Positions 51,618 to 60,213 of a stretch of DNA of 64,000 bases are shown here, piece by piece. Each line of letters begins with the position of its first letter. Position 1 is the first letter of the stretch. The notes under the pieces are model-generated. The model made no database searches. It was not told where the DNA came from and saw nothing but the letters and a program-made list of their open reading frames with translations. A program made the position numbers and the translations under genes. Source of the DNA: Intrasporangium flavum (lineage in GTDB: Bacteria > Actinomycetota > Actinomycetes > Actinomycetales > Dermatophilaceae); NCBI RefSeq assembly GCF_001956915.1, contig NZ_MLJO01000017.1, positions 1 to 64,000 on the forward strand, written 5' to 3'.

Positions 51618-52480
51618 GCGAGGCTCACCGAGGCGCGCTTGACGTGGATGTCGCCGCTGCCGGAGTGGACCGTCAGGCTGGCCCGGGCCTCGGAGTCGCC
51701 GGGCGCGTCGGTCGACTCGAGGTCGACGTCGACGTCGCCGGTGACGCTGTTGAGGTCGAGGTAGGTGGCCACGCCGTGCGCGATGCCGATGGTGACGTCG
51801 CCGGTGCCGGTGCGGGCCTGGACCTGCCCGCCGTGGACGGCGCCGAGGACGACGTCGCCCGTGCCGGTCATGAGCTCGAGGTCGCCGGTGCTCGCGTCGA
51901 CGTGGAGGTCGCCGGAGCCGGTCTTGGCCTTGACCGGGGCGTCGGAGCGGCGCAGCGCGATGTCGCCGCTGCCGGAGACGAGGTCGAGCCGGCCGCCGGC
52001 CGTGCCGATGGAGACGTCGCCCGAGCCGGTCTTGGCGTTGACGTCACCGCGGGAGGACTGGAGGGTGAGGTCGCCCGAGCCGGACTTGAGCTGTGCCGAG
52101 GCCACTTCGTGGAAGGTGAGGTCACCCGCGCCCGTGCTGGCGCGGACGTCGCCGAGCAGGCCGGTGGCCGTGACGTCGCCGGCGCCGGTCTTGGCCTCGA
52201 CCGTGCTGTCGGACGGGAGCTCGATCTCGACGTCGACCGAGCCCTTGCTGCCGAGGCCGAAGAAGCCCTCCTTCTTCGGGGCGATGACGACGACGTCGTT
52301 GCCGCGGGCCTCGACGGTGAACTTCTCGGCCATCTCGGCGCCGCTGCGGCCGCGCGGGATCAGCCGCACGACGGTGGCCGTGCCGGGCGTGACGGTGAGC
52401 GTCGCGTCGCCGACGAGCAGCTCGACCTTGAGGTTGATGGGACCCGTCGTGTCGAAGCGGGTCTCGAGGGTGTCGCTCAT
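51614..52480 (-). CDS. DUF4097 beta-strand repeat protein
   Basis: A 288-residue protein that is one long right-handed beta-helix-like domain. From residue 80 onward, roughly every 18-22 residues carry a (T/S)G(A/S/T)GD turn: nine such turns are visible, for example TGAGDVTATG, SGSGDLTLQS, TGSGDVSIG, TGTGDVTIG and SGSGDIHVKR. No signal peptide or membrane segment is present, so it is probably cytosolic. It lies 70 bases downstream of the RHH regulator gene in the same direction. DUF4097 has no established activity. Confidence 0.9.
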   Translation of the reverse strand: MSDTLETRFDTTGPINLKVELLVGDATLTVTPGTATVVRLIPRGRSGAEMAEKFTVEARGNDVVVIAPKKEGFFGLGSKGSVDVEIELPSDSTVEAKTGAGDVTATGLLGDVRASTGAGDLTFHEVASAQLKSGSGDLTLQSSRGDVNAKTGSGDVSIGTAGGRLDLVSGSGDIALRRSDAPVKAKTGSGDLHVDASTGDLELMTGTGDVVLGAVHGGQVQARTGTGDVTIGIAHGVATYLDLNSVTGDVDVDLESTDAPGDSEARASLTVHSGSGDIHVKRASVSLA

Positions 52481-52550
52481 GGTGGTTCCCCTTCGTGGTG
52501 TCGTGCGGTAGCCGGTGGGCGGTGTGTGTCAGGTCAGCGGGTCAAGCGGG

Positions 52551-53099
52551 TCAGCGGACCCAGCCCTGGACCCGCTTGTTCGAGGAGCGGTTGCGGCCCG
52601 GGGCGCCCGGGCCGAACTGGACGCCGGTGGGGCCGACGTTGACGCTGAAGCCGGGGTTCGTCGCGGCGCGCACGGCGTTGACGATCCACGTGTTGAGGGA
52701 CTGGCCGCGCTGCCCGGCGAGCTCCTCGGCGCGGCCCTTGAGGGCCTCGGGCAGGCGCAGGGTGATGCGGGAGGTCTCGGCACCCTCGTCGTCGGCCGAC
52801 AGGGCCGTCGTGTCCTCGGTGCGGACGGCCTGGGTGTCGTCGGCCACGGCCGCGGGGCCTCCGCCGACGACGACGAAGACGGGCTCGCGGCCCTGGAGGC
52901 GAACCTCGACCGACGTGCCGTCGAGCTCGTTGGTGATCTCGGCGGCGGCGTGCGACAGCGCGTCCATGAGGGCGAGCCGGGCCGATGAGTCGAGGGCGTA
53001 CCCGAGGCGTTCGGCGGCCTGCTCGAGCTCCGGACCCATCGCCCTGGCCGCCTGGGCGAGATCCCGACGCAGTGCGTCGACGTGCTCCGTGATGTCCAT
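52551..53099 (-). CDS. ribbon-helix-helix (HicB-type) regulator
   Basis: A 182-residue protein. The N-terminal 60 residues are helical (MDITEHVDALRRDLAQAARAMGPELEQAAERLG), a beta segment VEVRLQGREPVFVVVGG follows, then an acidic linker and an RHH DNA-binding domain at about 110-145, SRITLRLPEALKGRAEELA and QSLNTWIVNAVRAA. It ends in a Gly/Arg-rich tail. The ATG at 53099 is preferred because CATAGT on the minus strand (53112-53107) ends seven bases upstream and overlaps a perfect palindrome. It heads an operon with the DUF4097 and small basic proteins. Confidence 0.82.
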   Translation of the reverse strand: MDITEHVDALRRDLAQAARAMGPELEQAAERLGYALDSSARLALMDALSHAAAEITNELDGTSVEVRLQGREPVFVVVGGGPAAVADDTQAVRTEDTTALSADDEGAETSRITLRLPEALKGRAEELAGQRGQSLNTWIVNAVRAATNPGFSVNVGPTGVQFGPGAPGRNRSSNKRVQGWVR

Positions 53100-53110
53100 A
53101 CGCATCACTA

Positions 53111-53129
53111 TGACACCACTGTGGTGTCA
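53111..53129. promoter_or_regulatory. RHH operator 1 (perfect 9+1+9 palindrome)
   Basis: TGACACCAC, centre T, GTGGTGTCA overlaps the proposed -10 of the RHH gene. It is the nearer of two related palindromes and is well placed for autorepression by the dimeric RHH protein. Confidence 0.75.
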
Positions 53130-53140
53130 CGTCAACACCA

Positions 53141-53161
53141 TGACGCCATCAAATGGCGTCA
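53141..53161. promoter_or_regulatory. RHH operator 2 (perfect 9+3+9 palindrome)
   Basis: TGACGCCAT, centre CAA, ATGGCGTCA shares the TGAC.CCA arm with operator 1. A third partial repeat (TGGTGT ... ACACCA, 53123-53140) bridges the two. The cluster lies in the divergent region between the RHH operon and the first metallo-beta-lactamase gene, so it may control both. Confidence 0.72.
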
Positions 53162-53296
53162 CGGGCGCGCGGCTCTGCTCGAACCGCTCGGGAGACGGGC
53201 CGGAAACGGGTACGTCGGAGGCGTCGACGGGACGCAGAATGGTCCCCGACCGCGACCCCTCCCCTCGGGCCGTGGACCCCTCACGAAAGGGTGCCG

Positions 53297-54613
53297 ATGC
53301 GCAGCCTCGCCACCTCCGAACACCCGGCCGTCCGGACGCTCTCGTCCGTCATCGGCACCGTCTCCTCGCGCACCCGCGCCCGGCAGTTCTCCCGGGTCAT
53401 GCGGCGCATGGGCGCGGCCCCCGCGTCGATCGTGCCGCGGGTGCAGGACTCCCCAAACTTCCGCAACGGACGCTTCCAGTCGGCAGAGCCGTCGCTGCGC
53501 CCCCGCGTCAAGGCCCAGACGAGCGCCCTGCTCGCGGCGGTCCGGGTGCACAAGCGCGGCCAGCCCGTGGGCACCGTCCCGGTCGTGCCCGCCGAGCACC
53601 CCGAGCAGCCCGGCGACCTCGCCGTCACGTGGTACGGCCACGCGACGAGCGTCCTGGAGGTCGACGGCGTCCGGTTCCTGATCGACCCGGTCTTCGGCGA
53701 GCGCGTCTCACCCGTCCTGCGCACCGGCCCCAAGCGGATGCACCCGGTGCCCGGCGAGATCGAGGACCTCCCGCCCATCGACGCCGTCCTGCTGAGCCAC
53801 GACCACTACGACCACCTCGACGAGCCCTCCATCGCGCGGCTCGAGCGCGCCCACCGCCCGCGCTACGTCGTCCCCCTCGGCGTCGACGCCCACCTCGTCG
53901 CCTGGGGCGTCGACGAGCACCGCGTCACGGCCCTCGACTGGCGCGAGTCCACCGAGGTCGGCGCCGTCCACGTCACGTGCACCGAGGCGCGGCACAACTC
54001 CGGGCGCGGGCTCATCGACTCCCAGACGCTCTGGGCCGGGTGGGCCCTGCGCGGCCCCCGCCACTCGGCCTACTTCCCCGGCGACTCCGGCACCTCCAAG
54101 CGCTTCGCCGCCATCGGCGCCGACCTCGGGCCCTTCGACCTGACGCTCATGCCGGTCGGCGCCTACGACCCGTACTGGCCCGACATCCACATGGACCCCG
54201 AGCAGGCCGTCGCCGCCCACCGCGACGTCAACCGGATCGGCTCCGACCCCGAGGGCGTCACCGCCGACGCCGCCGGCGAGGCCGACGGGTTCCTGCCCGA
54301 GGAGCACCGGGTCGACACCCCCGGTGGGGCGCACGAGGAGGGCGAGCCGACCTCGGGCGAGCACCGCGTCGCGACGGCGGCACGCCGGTCGGTGATGGTG
54401 CCGGTGCACTGGGCCACCTTCAACCTCGCCATGCACTGGTGGTCCGAGCCGGTGCGCCGCACCCGTGCCGCGGCGGCCGCGGCGGGCGTACCCGTCGCCT
54501 GCCCACGCGTCGGCGAGCGGGTCGACCTGACGATCGGGGAACCGGACGAGGTGGCCCGAAAGTTCAACGAGCAGTGGTGGGAGGAGTGCGCGGCCCCCGA
54601 GGACCGCGACTGA
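53297..54613 (+). CDS. MBL-fold metallo-hydrolase (UlaG/NAPE-PLD-like), paralog 1
   Basis: A 438-residue metallo-beta-lactamase-fold hydrolase. It has AVTWYGHATSVLEVDGVRFLIDPVFGERVSP, the metal motif LLSHDHYDHLDEPSI (H168, H170, D172, H173), CTEARHNSGRG, YFPGDSGTSKRF and VPVHWATFNLAMHWWSEP, as in the UlaG/NAPE-PLD group. Residues about 314-365 (GSDPEGVTADAAGEADGF and following) are a low-complexity acidic insertion absent from the adjacent paralog. The ATG at 53297 is taken because the upstream frame is arginine-rich and runs through the operator region. The substrate is unknown. Confidence 0.88.
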   Translation: MRSLATSEHPAVRTLSSVIGTVSSRTRARQFSRVMRRMGAAPASIVPRVQDSPNFRNGRFQSAEPSLRPRVKAQTSALLAAVRVHKRGQPVGTVPVVPAEHPEQPGDLAVTWYGHATSVLEVDGVRFLIDPVFGERVSPVLRTGPKRMHPVPGEIEDLPPIDAVLLSHDHYDHLDEPSIARLERAHRPRYVVPLGVDAHLVAWGVDEHRVTALDWRESTEVGAVHVTCTEARHNSGRGLIDSQTLWAGWALRGPRHSAYFPGDSGTSKRFAAIGADLGPFDLTLMPVGAYDPYWPDIHMDPEQAVAAHRDVNRIGSDPEGVTADAAGEADGFLPEEHRVDTPGGAHEEGEPTSGEHRVATAARRSVMVPVHWATFNLAMHWWSEPVRRTRAAAAAAGVPVACPRVGERVDLTIGEPDEVARKFNEQWWEECAAPEDRD

Positions 54614-54661
54614 CCCCGCCGACCGACCAGCCGGTCCCCCGAGGACCCGAGAGGACACCCG

Positions 54662-55759
54662 GTGCAGCTGCCGATCCTGCGACGCATGGGCGCCACGACG
54701 AGCGCCGTCCGTTCCCGCGTCACCGCCTCCCCCAACTACCGCGACGGCAAGTTCCGGGCGCACGAGCCCGCGCACGTCGTCGCGACGCCGGAGGCCGAGG
54801 GGCCGGGCAGCCTGCTCGGCACGATGTGGCGCGAGCGGGGTCGCGGGCGCCCGGCCGGACGCGTCCCCCTCGTGCGCCCGCAGCACCCGGCGCAGCCTGC
54901 CGAGCTCGCGGTCACGTGGTACGGCCACGCGACGTCGGTCGTCGAGGTCGACGGCGCGCGCTTCCTCCTCGACCCGGTGTTCGGCCGCCGCGCCTCGCCC
55001 TCGGGGATCGTCGGGCCCCAGCGGCTGCACCCGGTGCCCGGCACCATCGCCGAGCTGCCGCCCCTCGACGCCGTCGTCATCAGCCACGACCACTACGACC
55101 ACCTCGACGAGCCCTCGATCGTCACGCTCGAGCGCACCCACCGCCCCCACTACGTCGTGCCGCTCGGCGTCGACGAGCACCTGCGGGCCTGGGGCGTGCC
55201 CGCCGGTCGCATCACCAGCCTCGACTGGCGCGAGTCGACCGTCGTTGCCGGCATCACGCTGACGTGCACCGAGGCCCGGCACTTCTCCGGGCGCGGGTTC
55301 GTGCGCGACCAGACGCTGTGGGCGGCGTGGTCGCTGCGCGGGCCCCGGCACGCCGTGTTCTTCGGCGGCGACTCCGGCCCGACGCACAGCTACGCCGACA
55401 TCGGCACCGACCTCGGCCCCTTCGACCTGACGATCATCCCGGTGGGCGCGTACAGCGTGCACTGGCCCGACATCCACCTCGATCCCGAGCAGGCGATCTC
55501 GGCCCACCTCGACGTCAACCGCGGCGGCACCGAGGCCGTCATGCTGCCGATCCACTGGGCCACCTTCAACCTGGCCCACCACTGGTGGAGCGAGCCGATC
55601 CGCTGGGCCCGACGCGTCGCCGCCGACAAGGGCGTGCGCCTCGTGGCACCCCTCGTCGGTGCGCGCGTCGACCTGTCGGGCGGGGACGTCGACGCGGTCG
55701 TGGCGCAGCACCAGGACCCGTGGTGGGAGCCCGCCGCCGGTCCCGAGGACCACGACTGA
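54662..55759 (+). CDS. MBL-fold metallo-hydrolase (UlaG/NAPE-PLD-like), paralog 2
   Basis: A 365-residue paralog of the preceding gene, 48 bases downstream. Nearly every motif is shared: AVTWYGHATSVVEVDGARFLLDPVFGRRASP, VISHDHYDHLDEPSI, CTEARHFSGRGFVRDQTLWAAW, FFGGDSGPTHSYADIG, PDIHLDPEQAISAHLDVNRGG and LPIHWATFNLAHHWWSEPI. It lacks the 50-residue insertion and has a shorter N-terminus. The GTG start follows a GAGAGGA box. The two probably arose by tandem duplication and may form a heteromer or divide substrates. Confidence 0.88.
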   Translation: MQLPILRRMGATTSAVRSRVTASPNYRDGKFRAHEPAHVVATPEAEGPGSLLGTMWRERGRGRPAGRVPLVRPQHPAQPAELAVTWYGHATSVVEVDGARFLLDPVFGRRASPSGIVGPQRLHPVPGTIAELPPLDAVVISHDHYDHLDEPSIVTLERTHRPHYVVPLGVDEHLRAWGVPAGRITSLDWRESTVVAGITLTCTEARHFSGRGFVRDQTLWAAWSLRGPRHAVFFGGDSGPTHSYADIGTDLGPFDLTIIPVGAYSVHWPDIHLDPEQAISAHLDVNRGGTEAVMLPIHWATFNLAHHWWSEPIRWARRVAADKGVRLVAPLVGARVDLSGGDVDAVVAQHQDPWWEPAAGPEDHD

Positions 55760-55760
55760 G

Positions 55761-55865
55761 CGCACCCCGTCGTCGGCCCTGCCGACGACCGTTGGTGCGC
55801 GCCCTACCCGTGAGGCGGCGTGTCGCGCCGCGTGTCGGGACCTCGCGCGGACCAACGGTCGTCGG
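55761..55865. repeat. structured intergenic inverted-repeat element
   Basis: Between convergent genes. CCGACGACCGTTGGT (55782-55796) and ACCAACGGTCGTCGG (55851-55865) are perfect 15-bp inverse copies 54 bases apart. The left copy also folds locally: GCGCACC and GTCGTCGG pair with CCGACGAC and GGTGCGC in 55761-55800. The centre has GCGGCG/CGCCGC. Three hairpins or one long cruciform are possible. It probably serves as the bidirectional end of both transcripts, and its symmetry resembles dispersed REP-type elements. Confidence 0.75.
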
Positions 55866-55879
55866 TGGGCGCTCCGCCG

Positions 55880-57511
55880 TCAGTACCGACCGGTGGCGAC
55901 GCGTCGGTCGAACGCGCCCTGCCAGGAGCGCACCGCGAGCGACGTGTCGAGGGTGCGGCCGGCGAGGGCCGACCCGGAGCGGGCTGCGGCAGCGAGGCCG
56001 GTGACCGTCGGCTTGGACCCGGTGAAGAGCCACGCGTCGAAGAGGTCGTCGAGCTGCTGGCCCGACACCCGCTCGGCGAGCGCGATGAACTGCGCGGTCG
56101 TGCCGGTGCCGCCGCCGCGCTCGCGCACCCAGTCCCTGGCGATCTGCCAGAACGCGGTGTCGCCGACGCGGTTGCGCAGGACCTGCAGGGTCATCGCCCC
56201 GCGGAGGTAGACCGGGTTGCCGAACAGGTCGTCGGCCGGCGGCTGCCCGACGACGAACGACCAGAACGGGTCGTCGGCCGGGATGCCCGCGTAGGCGTCG
56301 GCGAAGACGTCCTGGGGCGTGAAGAGGCCCTCGTGCTCGGCCCAGACCCACTCGGCGTACGTGGCCCAGCCCTCGTTGAGCCAGATGTCCTGCCAGTCGT
56401 GCAGCGCGACGTCGTCGCCGTACCACTGGTGCGCCAGCTCGTGCGCGACGACGAAGTCGCCACCGTCGGGCCAGAAGTACTTCGAGTACACCGGACGCGT
56501 CTGCGTCTCGAGCGCGAAGAACAGGTCGGGCTGGTCGTCGACGATGGCGCCCACGGTCCCGAACGGGTAGCGCCCGAAGGCGGCCCCGAGCACGTCGAGC
56601 ACCTCGCCCTGGCGGGCCAGCGACGCGTCGATGGAGGGCCCGTACACCGGGTCGGCGACGAGGTCGGGGTCGACGGCGTCGTAGACGGGCAGGCCGGACG
56701 TCGTCGTCCAACGGCGCACGTCCCACCTGCCGATGTCGATGGTGGCGAGGTAGCTGGCCATGGGTTCGTCTGCGCGCCAGTCGAACCGGGTCCAACCCTT
56801 CGACGAGCTCGTCCGCTTGAGCACGCCGTTCGCCACGACGCCGAGACCGGTGGGCACCTTCACGTGGAAGGCGTAGGTGGCCTTGTCGCGCGGGTGGTCG
56901 TTGACGGGGAACCAGCCCGCTGCGACGTCGGGCTGGCCCGCGACCGTCGCGCCGTCGTCGGTGGCCATGAAGCCGGTGCGCAGCGAGTTCCCGCCACCGA
57001 TCGGCAGGGCGAACTCCCTCGGCACGCCGGTGTAGGAGACGCGCACGACGAGGTCGGTCCCGCGCCGGACCGGGTGCCGCGGCGTCACGACGAGCTCGCC
57101 GCCGTTGCGGGAGTAAGACGCCGCGTGCCCGTTGACGGTGAGCGTCCGGATCGTCATGCCGTCGAAGTCGAGGTCGAAGCGGCTGAGGTCCTGGGTGGCT
57201 CGGGCGCTGACGACGGTCGTCGCGGTCCAGACGTCGGTGGCGGGGTCGTACCGGCCGTCGATGTCGTAGTGCCGCACGTCGTAGCCGCCGTTGCCGGCGA
57301 GCGGGTAGTAGCGGTCCCCGACGCCGGGGGCGCCGGGCGTGAAGTGGCGGTGCCCACCGGGCCCGCCGTGGTCGTCCTTCGCCCCGGCGACCGGGGCCCC
57401 GAGGGCGAGAGTCGTGGCTGCGAGCGCGACGGCGGTGGCCGTGGCACGCTTCGGGATCCGCTTCGGAGTGGCCCCTGTCGCAGTCGTGAGTCGTGACGTC
57501 GTGCGTAGCAT
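55880..57511 (-). CDS. secreted M1-family zinc metallopeptidase
   Basis: A 543-residue exported aminopeptidase-like enzyme. The signal peptide is KRATATAVALAATTLALGAPVAGA. The mature protein has the M1 N-terminal saddle domain (YDVRHYDIDGRYDP), the substrate-site motif LFFALETQTRP (331-340), zinc motif VVAHELAHQWYGDD (H357, H361) with the third ligand E380 in WLNEGWATYAEW, and a helical C-terminus. Of two adjacent ATG codons, 57511 is better spaced from GGGGAGG. It lies 46 bases downstream of the GtrA gene, so it may belong to the GT39 transcript. Confidence 0.92.
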   Translation of the reverse strand: MLRTTSRLTTATGATPKRIPKRATATAVALAATTLALGAPVAGAKDDHGGPGGHRHFTPGAPGVGDRYYPLAGNGGYDVRHYDIDGRYDPATDVWTATTVVSARATQDLSRFDLDFDGMTIRTLTVNGHAASYSRNGGELVVTPRHPVRRGTDLVVRVSYTGVPREFALPIGGGNSLRTGFMATDDGATVAGQPDVAAGWFPVNDHPRDKATYAFHVKVPTGLGVVANGVLKRTSSSKGWTRFDWRADEPMASYLATIDIGRWDVRRWTTTSGLPVYDAVDPDLVADPVYGPSIDASLARQGEVLDVLGAAFGRYPFGTVGAIVDDQPDLFFALETQTRPVYSKYFWPDGGDFVVAHELAHQWYGDDVALHDWQDIWLNEGWATYAEWVWAEHEGLFTPQDVFADAYAGIPADDPFWSFVVGQPPADDLFGNPVYLRGAMTLQVLRNRVGDTAFWQIARDWVRERGGGTGTTAQFIALAERVSGQQLDDLFDAWLFTGSKPTVTGLAAAARSGSALAGRTLDTSLAVRSWQGAFDRRVATGRY

Positions 57512-57557
57512 CATCGCCTCCCCTGCGCCCGCGCCCGGGCGACGCGGGCACTCAACG

Positions 57558-58040
57558 CTACTGCGGCACGGAGGCGTTCCGGGGGTGATCGTCCGCAGGT
57601 GAGGCCTCGGTCCGCTTCGGGGCGAAGATCCAGCGCCGCATCGCCACGAAGCGCGCGGAGGTGGACAGCACGTTGGCGACGGCGACGACGAGCGTCTGGA
57701 CCGCGGTGCCGGCGTCGGGGGCGACGGCACCGAGCACGGCCAGCGCCGCCGTCGTCGCGGCGTAGGTGATCGCGAAGACCACGAGGGCCTGGCCGTGGTG
57801 TGTGACGAGGCCCCGTCGCCCGGTGACCCCGAAGGTCCACGCCCGGTTGAGCCCGGTGTTGAACAGCGTCGCGACGACGAGCGCCAGCCCGTTGGCGAGG
57901 ATCGAGCCCACCCCGCCCCGCACCAGGGCCGCGAAGAGGCCGAGGTGCAGGGCGGTGGAGAGGACGCCGACGCCCGCGAAGCGGATCACCTGCTGCGAGA
58001 GCCGGACTCGCGTGCCACTCGTGGACGTCAGGGTCGTCAT
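57558..58040 (-). CDS. GtrA-family membrane protein
   Basis: A 160-residue protein with the four-helix GtrA fold: VIRFAGVGVLSTALHLGLFAALV, SILANGLALVVATLFNTGLNRAWTF, ALVVFAITYAATTAALAVLG and VQTLVVAVANVLSTSARFVAMRRWIF. GtrA proteins are thought to move polyprenyl-phosphate-linked sugars across the membrane. It lies 31 bases downstream of the GT39 glycosyltransferase gene, consistent with supplying its lipid-linked donor on the outer face. Confidence 0.92.
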   Translation of the reverse strand: MTTLTSTSGTRVRLSQQVIRFAGVGVLSTALHLGLFAALVRGGVGSILANGLALVVATLFNTGLNRAWTFGVTGRRGLVTHHGQALVVFAITYAATTAALAVLGAVAPDAGTAVQTLVVAVANVLSTSARFVAMRRWIFAPKRTEASPADDHPRNASVPQ

Positions 58041-58071
58041 GGTCGGTCCTCCTCGCGGGGTCGGGTCGGTG

Positions 58072-60213
58072 TCACTGGACGGTGGTGGTGCCCGAGCCGG
58101 CCACCGGCTGGGTCAGGTCGTAGAACGTCGAGCCACCGATGGTGACGCTCGTGAAGTTCTGCTCGACCCACGACGCGATCTGGGAGGACGCGTTGCTGCC
58201 GCCATTCTGGCCACCGAAGCCGCCGCCGGAGGCGAAATAGTGGATCTTGCCGTCGGCCACGTACTGCTGGAACTGGGCCAGCGTCGGGCTCGGGTCGGAG
58301 CCGTTGAACCCGCCGATCGCCATGACCGGCAGCTGCGTGCCGAGCTGGAGCCCGGCCGCCGTCTGCGAGCCGACCGCCGCCGCGACCCAGGCGTACTTGT
58401 CCGCGTCGGCCGACAGGGCCGCGACCACCGCGGTGCTCGGCGTCGACGCGTCGAGCAGGCCGCCCATGCCCCCGCCACCGCCAGGGCCACCCTGCGGACC
58501 GCCCTGCTGCGTGGTGCCGTTGCCCTGGGTCGTGCCACCGGGCAGCTGCGGAGCCTGGCCCTGCGTGCCGGTCTGGCCGCCGAAGGGACCGCCGCCACCG
58601 AAGCCGCCACCGCCACCGGGGCCACCGCGGTTGGAGCCCGCGGGGCCCGCCGTGACGATCGAGCCGGTGTGGCCCTGCGCCGTCGTCGACACCGTGTAGG
58701 CGGCCGGGCCGGCGAGGCCCGCGACGAGCGCCCCGGCGAGGACGAGCGGCACCGCCTTGACGTGCAGCCACTGCGTGGCGAGCAGGAGCAGCGCCGAGGC
58801 CATCCCGACCGCGAGGACGGTGATGCGCAGCCAGTCGCCGTAGGCCGTCGTGCCCGACAGGAGGATGAAGCTCCAGACCGACGCCGCGGCGACGGCCACC
58901 GCGAGGGCGACGGTGCCGACGGCGCGCCGGCGGTTCTCCCAGGCCTCGACGGCACCCATGCCGACGAGCGCACCGATCGCGGGGGCGAGAGCCACGGTGT
59001 AGTACTCGTGGAAGATGCCGGCCATGAAGCTGAAGACGAGCATCGTCACGACGAGCCAGCCGCCCCAGACGAGGTAGGCGGCGCGGCGCAGGTCGGTGCG
59101 GGGGCGACGGCCCCGGAGGAAGAGCCCGACGCCGAGCAGGACCAGCGCGCTCGGGATGAGCCACGAGATCTGGTCGCCGACGCTGCTGGAGAACATCCGG
59201 AACAGGCCGGTCGAGCCCCACATGCCACCCCCGGTCGCGCCACCGCCACCGCCGCCGACCGAGCCGGTCTCGTTGCCGCTCAGTCGGCCCAGGCCGTTGT
59301 AGCCGAAGGTCAGCTCGAGGAAGGAGTTGTTCTGGCTGCCGCCGATGTAGGGGCGGGCCGAGGCAGGGATGAGCTCGACGATCGCGACCCACCAGCCGGC
59401 CGACAGCACCATGGCGCCGACCGCCATGAGCGAGTGGACGATCCGCTTGCGCAGCGTCGTCGGTGCCGCGATGAGGTAGGCGAGCCCGAAGAACGGCACG
59501 ACGAGCAGCACCTGGAGCGTCTTGGTGAGGAAGCCGAGGCCGATGAAGACGCCGACGATCATCATCCACTTGGGCGAGGCCTGGGCGATCGCCTTCATCG
59601 TGGCCCAGGCACCGAGCGCCATGAGCAGCGTCAGGAGGGCGTCGGGGTTGTTGAAGGTGAACATCAGCGCGGCGACCGGCGTCAGGGCGACGACGGCGCC
59701 GGCGATGAGGCCGGCGGCGGCACCGAACTGCTTCTTGACGGTCGTGTGCACGACGCCGACGGTCGCGACGCCCATGAGCGCCTGCGGGATGAGGATGGCG
59801 AACGAGCTGAGCCCGAGGACCCGAACCGACAGCGCCATGATCCACAGCGACGCCGGGGGCTTGTCGACGGTGATCGAGCTGGCGGCGTCGGAGCTGCCGA
59901 AGAAGAACGCCTTCCAGCTCGCGCTGCCGGCCTGGACCGCGGCCGAGTAGAAGGAGTTGGCATAGCCGCTCGCGGTGAGGTTCCACGTGTAGAGCACGAG
60001 GGTCACGAGGAGCAGGCCGAACAGGGCGGGGCGCGCCCAGCTCGGGTCGGAGTCGGCGCCGCGCCAGAGGCGGTGCAGCCGGCTCGTGCCACGGCCCGCA
60101 CCGGCGGGCGGCGGGGCGTCGGTGGGCCGGCGCCCCGGCAGCCCGGTGGTCTCGGCGGTCTCGGCGGCCGCGGGGGCCGAGGCGCCCGGGGAGGTGAGGG
60201 TCATGGTGTCCAT
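58072..60213 (-). CDS. GT39-family (ArnT/PMT-like) membrane glycosyltransferase
   Basis: A 713-residue GT-C enzyme. A disordered N-terminus (about 55 residues) is followed by roughly twelve helices. The first external loop carries SITVDKPPASLWIMALS with the acidic residue D117 typical of GT39 catalysis. Near residue 510 the chain leaves the membrane into a Gly-rich linker (GGPGGGGGFGGGG-like) and a C-terminal domain with AVVAALSADADKYAWVAAAVGSQTAAGLQL and LPVMAIGGFNGSDPSPTLAQF, a layout seen in actinobacterial YkcB-like proteins. The acceptor is probably a surface polymer or protein. The promoter carries a 19-bp repeat box shared with the nearby two-component operon. Confidence 0.92.
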   Translation of the reverse strand: MDTMTLTSPGASAPAAAETAETTGLPGRRPTDAPPPAGAGRGTSRLHRLWRGADSDPSWARPALFGLLLVTLVLYTWNLTASGYANSFYSAAVQAGSASWKAFFFGSSDAASSITVDKPPASLWIMALSVRVLGLSSFAILIPQALMGVATVGVVHTTVKKQFGAAAGLIAGAVVALTPVAALMFTFNNPDALLTLLMALGAWATMKAIAQASPKWMMIVGVFIGLGFLTKTLQVLLVVPFFGLAYLIAAPTTLRKRIVHSLMAVGAMVLSAGWWVAIVELIPASARPYIGGSQNNSFLELTFGYNGLGRLSGNETGSVGGGGGGATGGGMWGSTGLFRMFSSSVGDQISWLIPSALVLLGVGLFLRGRRPRTDLRRAAYLVWGGWLVVTMLVFSFMAGIFHEYYTVALAPAIGALVGMGAVEAWENRRRAVGTVALAVAVAAASVWSFILLSGTTAYGDWLRITVLAVGMASALLLLATQWLHVKAVPLVLAGALVAGLAGPAAYTVSTTAQGHTGSIVTAGPAGSNRGGPGGGGGFGGGGPFGGQTGTQGQAPQLPGGTTQGNGTTQQGGPQGGPGGGGGMGGLLDASTPSTAVVAALSADADKYAWVAAAVGSQTAAGLQLGTQLPVMAIGGFNGSDPSPTLAQFQQYVADGKIHYFASGGGFGGQNGGSNASSQIASWVEQNFTSVTIGGSTFYDLTQPVAGSGTTTVQ

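Noticed and set aside
52551..53099. HicAB toxin-antitoxin system
   Set aside because: The RHH domain resembles HicB, but no HicA-like toxin is adjacent. The partners are a DUF4097 protein and a small basic protein.
53708..55855. 715-codon minus-strand frame opposite the two metallo-hydrolase genes
   Set aside because: Val/Gly/Asp-rich shadow of two paralogous genes whose metal motifs are intact on the plus strand.
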